A stretch of 10,601 nt of DNA. Origin: an uncultured Acidobacteriota bacterium. Lineage in GTDB: Bacteria; Acidobacteriota; Terriglobia; Terriglobales; Acidobacteriaceae. A program made the translations under genes and the position numbers. The stretch is taken from NCBI GenBank assembly GCA_903832475.1, contig CAILBQ010000725.1, positions 1 to 10,601 on the forward strand, read 5' to 3'. Below, piece after piece: positions 6,679 to 10,601 of the stretch (position 1 is the stretch's first letter; each line of letters begins with the position of its first letter). The notes beneath the pieces were generated by a model. That model saw only the letters and a program-made list of their open reading frames with translations, did not search any database and was not told where the DNA came from.

Positions 6679-7236
6679 TTATTGGGCGAGGAGTTGGGTT
6701 AATTCGCTTTGGAGTTGGGGGATTGGGGCGGCGCCGCGGTGGCGGTAGCGGACGATGCCGCGCTTGTCGATGAGGAAGGTGACGGGGAGGCCGTAGACGC
6801 CACCATAGAGGTGGGCGAGCTGGGGGTCGCCCATGGCGATGGGGTAGCCGGGGTGGAGCCTGGCGAGGGATTGAAGGACGGGGGCGGGGTCGTCGTCCAT
6901 GGAGATGCCGAGAACCTGGAGCTTGGGGTACTGGCGCTGCCAGGCGGAGAACTGAGGGATTTCAGTAAGACAGGGACCGCACCAGGTGGCCCAGAAATTG
7001 AGCAGGATGACCTTGCCGCGGTAGTTGGCGAGGGCGATGGGGTGATGGTCCAGGGTGGAGCGAGTGAAGGGCGGGGCGGGATGGCCGGTGAGGGTGGCGG
7101 GGGGTATCGCGAATGCGGTGCGGGCCTGCCAAGGGGCGAGGAGCGAGGCGGCGAGCAGGAGCGCTGTGAGCCACGAGCGGCGGAGCCTGCCGGGGCGGTG
7201 CCGAGCCAGGCTGTTGGAGGTGGGCGAGGGCATCAT
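6679..7236 (-). CDS. TlpA/ResA-family exported thiol-disulfide oxidoreductase
   Basis: This 185-residue thioredoxin-fold protein has a basic N-terminus and hydrophobic segment (about 20-43, SWLTALLLAASLLAPW to AFA). That predicts export or membrane anchoring, facing the periplasm. After the TlpA-type lead-in (GHPAPPFTRSTLDHHPIALANYRGKVILLNFWATW) comes the redox motif WCGPC with C86 and C89. The cis-proline loop GLPVTFLID (P151) follows, so all core elements are present. Family members reduce or shuttle disulfides, for example in cytochrome c maturation; no cytochrome genes are nearby. The ATG at 7236 overlaps the TGA of the upstream rhodanese gene (ATGA), implying translational coupling. A second ATG at 7233 has GAAGG four bases upstream and could be the real start. 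The open frame continues to 7368, but that part lies inside the rhodanese gene and is not used. Confidence 0.9.
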   Translation of the reverse strand: MMPSPTSNSLARHRPGRLRRSWLTALLLAASLLAPWQARTAFAIPPATLTGHPAPPFTRSTLDHHPIALANYRGKVILLNFWATWCGPCLTEIPQFSAWQRQYPKLQVLGISMDDDPAPVLQSLARLHPGYPIAMGDPQLAHLYGGVYGLPVTFLIDKRGIVRYRHRGAAPIPQLQSELTQLLAQ

Positions 7237-7709
7237 GCCTTCACGGAGGTGCTGGGGTAGCCTTTGTCGACCCAGTCGGTGCCGTAATCCTGGGGGATGT
7301 AGAGGGCTTTGACCTGGGTGAAGCCGAGTTTGACCGCGTTGGCGTAGGCGGCGCGGATGTTGGGGCATTTGGTCCAGGGGCAGCAGCCGCAGTAGAGGAC
7401 GATGGGCTGGGTGCGGGGGAGGGGCTTGAGTCGGGATTCAAGGGAGGCGAGGCCCGCTTCGCTGCTGCCGGGGCCGGCGTATTGGGAATTGGGAATGTGA
7501 GCTTCATTGAAGAGCTGGTGGGAGCCGACCTGAAGGATCAGGGGCTTGGACGAGGTGCGGAGGAGTGTGGCGAGCTCGGCGGGCTGGAGGAGAGCGGATT
7601 TGGGGATTTCCCCGGCGGACTGGGCCTGGAGGGAACGGGCGAGCGAGAGAGCGGCGGTTCCGAGGCCGAAGAAGAGAGCGGCGGTGTTGAAAGATCTGCG
7701 GGATTGCAT
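7233..7709 (-). CDS. Exported rhodanese-like domain protein with a cysteine-rich active loop
   Basis: This protein has 158 residues from the ATG at 7709, which has GAAAGG seven bases upstream. An upstream in-frame TTG at 7727 is less likely. The N-terminus has SRRSFN followed by a hydrophobic stretch ending SLQAQ, which resembles a twin-arginine export signal. The rhodanese domain spans about 40-150: LQPAELATLL, ILQVGSHQLFNEAHIPNSQY (usual DVR.x.F..GHIPGA pattern) and the active loop YCGCCPWTKCPN. The expected catalytic cysteine is C107, with C109, C110 and C115 close by. That is more cysteines than in ordinary CxxxxR/K rhodanese loops. Rhodanese domains carry persulfide sulfur or act as redox/binding modules. 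Coupling to the TlpA-like gene suggests the two act together on thiols outside the cytoplasm (inference). Confidence 0.86.
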   Translation of the reverse strand: MQSRRSFNTAALFFGLGTAALSLARSLQAQSAGEIPKSALLQPAELATLLRTSSKPLILQVGSHQLFNEAHIPNSQYAGPGSSEAGLASLESRLKPLPRTQPIVLYCGCCPWTKCPNIRAAYANAVKLGFTQVKALYIPQDYGTDWVDKGYPSTSVKA

Positions 7710-7801
7710 GGTGGGGCCTTTCTGCAAGGAAGTCTGTCTCTGCCAAGATATGCCATTGCCGGGATGTTTGACGCGTTCATCAGATGCGGGGGCTCGTGTG
7801 T

Positions 7802-7900
7802 CTGCGCGAGCACTCGCAGCATCGCCGAATGAAGGGTGGAAAGGTCCGCGGCTGAAGCCGCCCTTGATTCTGGCAGTTTGAGCAGCCTGGAGACTGCTGC
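7802..7900. repeat. Cluster of three short hairpins in an intergenic spacer
   Basis: Three short inverted repeats lie in the 254-base gap between the MgtC-family stop and the rhodanese start: CTGCG (7802-7806)/CGCAG (7815-7819), GCGGC-TGAA-GCCGC within 7848-7861, and GCAGC (7882-7886)/GCTGC (7896-7900). The middle one has six possible pairs flanking GA and resembles the CGGCTGAAGCCG-type intergenic hairpins common in Acidobacteriota (recollection, not searched). They could end the MgtC transcript or be repeat remnants. The rhodanese promoter must lie somewhere in 7710-7963, but I see no convincing boxes and no gene. Confidence 0.5.
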
Positions 7901-7963
7901 TTCCTCTGTAAAGCGAGATATTTGATTTTCGAATTGGTTTTCCCGCAGCGGAGGGCCGGGGTG

Positions 7964-8680
7964 CTATTGGTCCCAGCGGAAGGCGGTGACTCCGGGGAGG
8001 CTGCGAAGTTCGCCCATGCGGCGGGCCATGGCGGGAGCGTCGTGTTCGCGGGCGCGCCAGTGCAAATCGCAGCGGAGGAGGCGGAGGGCGTCGCCCTGAG
8101 CGTATTCGGCGGAGACGCCTTTGACGTGGGCGCCGAGGCCGTGAATGCGCATGAGGATAGCTTCGCGGGGCGGGGCAAGGTCATCGAGGTGGAGGGTGAG
8201 GGTGGCGCGCTGGACGCTGGGCAGCCAGTCCTCGACATAGCGCAGGGCGGTGAGGATGAAGAGGGCGAGGAGGGTGGCGGTGGAGGCGAGCTTGACCTGG
8301 CCTGCGCCGAAGAGCAGGCCGAGCATGGTGGAGAACCAGAGGGTGGCGGCGGTGGTGACGCCCATGGCGCCGGATTCTTTCTTGATGATGGCGCCGGCAC
8401 CGATGAAGCCGATGCCGCTGAGGATGCCGAGGGGGAGGCGCATGAGGTCGTTCTGGTTGAAGGAACCGGCGGGCTTGCCGGCCTGAGGCAGAAGGATATT
8501 GACCTGGAGCATGGCGAGGGTAGCGGCGAGAGTGACGAGCATAGTGGTGCGCATGCCGGCGGCGCGGCCGTGCTCATCGCGGTTGAGGCCGATGAGGAGG
8601 CTGGCGAGGGAGGCGAGGGCGAGGCGAAGGGCGATCTGCTGCCAGCTTAGTTCCAGAGTCATGACGGGGTCGATGGTCAT
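7964..8680 (-). CDS. MgtC/SapB-family inner-membrane protein
   Basis: This 238-residue protein starts at the ATG at 8680, with AAAGGAG (8688-8694) seven bases upstream. The N-terminal part has about four to five hydrophobic segments (about 15-32, 45-64, 83-99, 109-127, 132-147). They carry the MgtC signatures LIGLNRDEHGRAAGMRTTML (29-48) and GFIGAGAIIKKESGAMGVTT (91-110). The C-terminal part, about 155-238, is a soluble alpha/beta domain like the ACT-like tail of MgtC. MgtC proteins are linked to growth in low magnesium, virulence and control of membrane potential or ATP synthase in pathogens. Homologues in soil bacteria are mostly untested, so the physiological role here is open. It appears to be a single-gene unit behind composite repeat copy B. 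Confidence 0.92.
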   Translation of the reverse strand: MTIDPVMTLELSWQQIALRLALASLASLLIGLNRDEHGRAAGMRTTMLVTLAATLAMLQVNILLPQAGKPAGSFNQNDLMRLPLGILSGIGFIGAGAIIKKESGAMGVTTAATLWFSTMLGLLFGAGQVKLASTATLLALFILTALRYVEDWLPSVQRATLTLHLDDLAPPREAILMRIHGLGAHVKGVSAEYAQGDALRLLRCDLHWRAREHDAPAMARRMGELRSLPGVTAFRWDQ

Positions 8681-8706
8681 GCGTGCACTCCTTTGCGAGC
8701 GTTGCC

Positions 8707-8724
8707 ATTTTAGACCCGGGGGGG
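8707..8724 (-). promoter_or_regulatory. Candidate -10 element and C7 homopolymer upstream of the MgtC-family gene
   Basis: On the minus strand TAAAAT (8712-8707) lies 26 bases before the start codon and 12 before the ribosome site, a sensible -10 position. Just upstream is a run of seven C (8724-8718), and then the palindrome of composite repeat copy B. No good -35 hexamer is seen at 16-18 bases; the region there reads CTGCTT/TCTGCT. This is a weak promoter call. Confidence 0.3.
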
Positions 8725-8725
8725 T

Positions 8726-8751
8726 GAAAAGCAGATTCCCCTAAGGGGAAT
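8726..8751 (-). terminator. Palindrome with trailing T-tract, terminator-like on the minus strand
   Basis: Arms 8735-8742 and 8744-8751 (ATTCCCCT/AGGGGAAT) form a perfect 8-bp inverted repeat with a one-base centre. On the minus strand it is followed by CTGCTTTTCA. This could terminate transcripts coming from the trehalase gene. The loop is tight, so pairing of all eight base pairs is unlikely (six with a 5-base loop is realistic), and the T-run is short. Copy A carries the same palindrome behind the TPR gene. Confidence 0.4.
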
Positions 8752-8980
8752 GACAGAAAGAAAAGCAAGGGCAAGAGAAAAGCAAAGGCAGAAGAAAAGC
8801 AAAGGCAGAAGAAAAGCAAAGGCAAGAGAAAAGCAAAGGCAAGAGAAACGCGAGGGCAGGAGAAAAGCAAAGGCAGAAGAAAAGCAAAGGCAAGAGAAAC
8901 GCGAGGGCAAGAGAAAAGCAAAGGCAGAGGAAAAGTCAGGGCAAAGACAGACGCGGGTCGTTGGGCTTCGTTCAGGATGA
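8730..8980. repeat. Composite dispersed repeat, expanded copy (B)
   Basis: This copy has the same order of parts as bases 1-90: the 31-nt head with palindrome (8730-8760), 17-bp units (8761-8946), GACAGACGCG (8946-8955), and the end block GGCTTCGTTCAGGATGAT (8963-8980). The middle is expanded to about eleven units, against less than one in copy A. It lies 16 bases past the stop of the trehalase gene and upstream of the MgtC-family gene, and fills most of the gap between them. Confidence 0.8.
8761..8946. repeat. 17-bp purine-rich minisatellite, about 11 units
   Basis: Tandem 17-mers start at 8761, 8778, 8795, 8812, 8829, 8846, 8863, 8880, 8897, 8914 and 8931 (last one partial). Three variants recur: A = AAAAGCAAAGGCAGAAG (units 2, 3, 7), B = AAAAGCAAAGGCAAGAG (units 4, 5, 8) and C = AAACGCGAGGGCA(G/A)GAG (units 6, 9). 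The order is A A B B C A B C, showing duplication of multi-unit blocks. Units are 15/17 purine on the plus strand. Both strands lack stops across the array, but 17 is not a multiple of three, so the frame rotates and coding is unlikely. Confidence 0.92.
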
Positions 8981-8996
8981 TGGCTCTGGGCGATTG

Positions 8997-10601
8997 TCAG
9001 TCGGGTTTGGTGGAGGTGAGGGCGAGGAATTTGAGGTAGGTGGCGTTGGTCCAGCCGAAGCCGATGACATTGGTCTTGTAGCCGGCGATGACTTTGACGT
9101 CTGCGTTGCCGGTTTCCATGTTGTATTTTTCGCGGATGGTGCCGTCTCTCGCGAAGCCTTTATCGACGGAGTCCATGAATTTCTTGGCGATGCGCCGGGC
9201 GTCGTCTTTGAACTGGTAGTCTTCGAGGCCGGTGACGGCGAGGTAGTTGGTGCAGGCCCAGCCGAAGGGCTCATCCCATTGCATGCCGGTTTGGGTGTTG
9301 CTCATGGCGAGGCCGCCGGGGCGTTCGAAGATTTTGAGGCTGGCTTCGATCTGGGTGGCCTGTTCGCGGGTGGCGACGCCGGCCCAGAGGGGGTAGAAGG
9401 ATGTGACGTAGGCGTAGGTGGATGGTTTGGCTTTGACGAAGTCGTAGTCGGCGAAGACGCCAAGCTTGGGCTGCCAGAGATAGCGCTGGATGTCGGCGTT
9501 GCGTTTTTTGGCGCGGAGTTCCCAGGTGCGGGCTTCTTCGGGCTTGCCGAGAAGGTGGGCGAAGTGGGCCATGTCGCGGGCGTAGCGGAAGAGCAGGCTG
9601 TTGAGGCAGACGGGGGCGTAGTGGTGGGTGGCTCCGGAGAAGGCTTCGAAGCGGAAGCTGGGGTCGAAGCCGGATTCGCGCATGGCGCGGTCGCCGAGGT
9701 AGAAGTCTTTGGTGAGGCGGAAGCCGTCGGCCTGGGCGCGGCCGCAGGTGGCGCTAACGGAGATGTCGCAGCTGGTTTTCTTGAGCTGTTCTTCTTCGGC
9801 CGGGGAGGGTTTCTCCGAACCTTTTAGGAGAAAGCCGGCGTTCTGATCGGGGTGGGCTTCGAGCCAGCGGATGACGTCGGGGTAGTAGGTGGAGTCGTCG
9901 GCCATTTCGGGGACGGGGCCTTCGCCGAGGTCAAAGTAGCGGGCGAGGCCGGTGTGGCCTGCCTGGTGCTCGGGCATGGTCCAGGTGTCGTAATCTTTCG
10001 AGGCTTCGGCGTAGCCTTTTTCGAGCCAGGCGCGGGCGGCGGCTTTGTCGGAGAAGGAGGCGGGATCCTCATAGACGGCACGCATCATGGAGGTGAGGAA
10101 GGGAGGCTGCGAGCGCGTGAGGAAATAGGTGCGATTGGCGTTGAGGACAGCGCCGTAGTGCTCAATTTCAAACCAGAAGTTTTCGACCATACCGCGGGCC
10201 AGGTCTTCGCGATGATCGGCGACCAAGCCGAGGACGATGAAGTAGCTGTCCCAGCCGTACATTTCGTTGAAGCGGCCGCCGGGGACGACGTACTTGTTGG
10301 GGAGATAGAGGAGGCCGGGGGCGAGGCCGCGCTTGACCAGCTCTTCGGGGCGGAGGTCGCCGATGTGGGTGATTTCCTTGGGCAGGGAGATGGCTTTGAC
10401 GCCGCACTTGGCGGAGAGCTCCTGGGCTTCCTGGGGGATGGGCATGCCGGCGGGGAAGTAGAGGACGGGATTGCTGGTGACTTTGACGTCGACCAGGGAA
10501 TGGCACTCGGTCATGGAGCGGGAGAGCTGGTCCCAGGACTGGTGGATGTAGGCGAGGGTGGCGGCGGGGTCGGGATTGGCCTGCGGCGGAGCCTGCTGCG
10601 C
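8997..10601 (-). CDS. Glycoside hydrolase family 37 trehalase, N-terminus beyond the window
   Basis: This gene is partial: codons upstream of the Met at 10514 stay open to base 10601 and read on with trehalase-like sequence (AYIHQSWDQLSRS). That Met is therefore internal and the true start lies to the right. Counting from it, signature 1 is PGGRFNEMYGWDSYF (78-92). QWDEPFGWAC (412-421) matches signature 2 except that Cys replaces the last Pro. By analogy with E. coli TreA, D284 in ESGFDPSFRFE is the likely acid and E462 in REKYN the likely base. The enzyme should hydrolyse alpha,alpha-trehalose to two glucoses through an (alpha/alpha)6 barrel. The glycine-rich GGGGEYP motif seen near the C-terminus of proteobacterial enzymes is absent; the region reads VIAGYKTNVIGFGWTN. 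It is thus a divergent GH37 subgroup. No neighbouring trehalose-synthesis gene is seen. Location is uncertain because the N-terminus is missing. Confidence 0.92.
   Translation of the reverse strand, partial: AQQAPPQANPDPAATLAYIHQSWDQLSRSMTECHSLVDVKVTSNPVLYFPAGMPIPQEAQELSAKCGVKAISLPKEITHIGDLRPEELVKRGLAPGLLYLPNKYVVPGGRFNEMYGWDSYFIVLGLVADHREDLARGMVENFWFEIEHYGAVLNANRTYFLTRSQPPFLTSMMRAVYEDPASFSDKAAARAWLEKGYAEASKDYDTWTMPEHQAGHTGLARYFDLGEGPVPEMADDSTYYPDVIRWLEAHPDQNAGFLLKGSEKPSPAEEEQLKKTSCDISVSATCGRAQADGFRLTKDFYLGDRAMRESGFDPSFRFEAFSGATHHYAPVCLNSLLFRYARDMAHFAHLLGKPEEARTWELRAKKRNADIQRYLWQPKLGVFADYDFVKAKPSTYAYVTSFYPLWAGVATREQATQIEASLKIFERPGGLAMSNTQTGMQWDEPFGWACTNYLAVTGLEDYQFKDDARRIAKKFMDSVDKGFARDGTIREKYNMETGNADVKVIAGYKTNVIGFGWTNATYLKFLALTSTKPD

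Noticed and set aside
7237..7368. N-terminal extension of the TlpA-like protein
   Set aside because: The extra residues are Arg/His/Pro-rich and overlap the rhodanese gene out of frame. The ATGA junction gives the natural start just before the export signal.
8574..8921. Open frames through the 17-bp array encoding Lys/Arg/Glu-rich or Leu/Phe/Ser-rich repeats
   Set aside because: The unit length is not a multiple of three and all frames are open because the unit lacks stop triplets. No start context or family similarity supports coding.
8761..8946. CRISPR array
   Set aside because: The units are contiguous 17-mers without spacers, and no cas genes are present.
8961..9827. 288-codon plus-strand open frame
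   Set aside because: It is antisense to the trehalase catalytic domain and Gly/Val/Glu-rich, with no family motifs.

Overview
This window is GC-rich DNA with dense genes, mostly on the minus strand. It looks like a chromosomal segment from an Acidobacteriota species (Terriglobia / Acidobacteriaceae type). I infer this from four things: the giant secreted SBBP-repeat protein with Ig-like, MBG and chitobiase-C-like tails, the TPR family at the left, the divergent GH37 trehalase, and dispersed intergenic hairpin repeats. No rRNA, tRNA, CRISPR array, transposase or phage gene is visible.

Layout, left to right. Bases 1-90 hold a composite dispersed repeat. A probable two-gene minus-strand operon follows: a class I amidotransferase-like hydrolase (1659-2534) and then a secreted TPR protein (127-1629), 29 nt apart. 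The divergent gap at 2535-2821 carries a G-quadruplex-prone tract and an AT-rich island. It leads into the only plus-strand gene, a 1202-residue secreted beta-propeller/adhesin-like protein (2822-6430). Its stop codon abuts 30-bp direct repeats and a long hairpin. Next is a translationally coupled minus-strand pair, an exported rhodanese-like protein (7233-7709) followed by a TlpA/ResA-type thioredoxin (6679-7236). A hairpin-rich spacer (7710-7963) precedes an MgtC/SapB-family membrane protein (7964-8680). A second copy of the composite repeat (8730-8980) contains an expanded 17-bp minisatellite. The last gene is a GH37 trehalase (8997 to the right edge) that is cut by the window; its reading frame stays open through base 10601.

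The genes do not form one pathway. The rhodanese/TlpA pair is the clearest functional unit and suggests thiol or sulfur redox work in the cell envelope. The hydrolase/TPR pair is likely co-transcribed. The propeller protein, MgtC protein and trehalase look like independent units.

The less ordinary content is at the DNA level. Two copies of one composite repeat differ in tandem-unit number, and both lie just past the 3' ends of minus-strand genes. A block with aberrant codon use appears inserted in frame in the hydrolase. There are also a quadruplex-prone promoter region and a hairpin whose G:U pairs favour the plus-strand RNA. All family assignments were made by eye from motifs; no database search was run.
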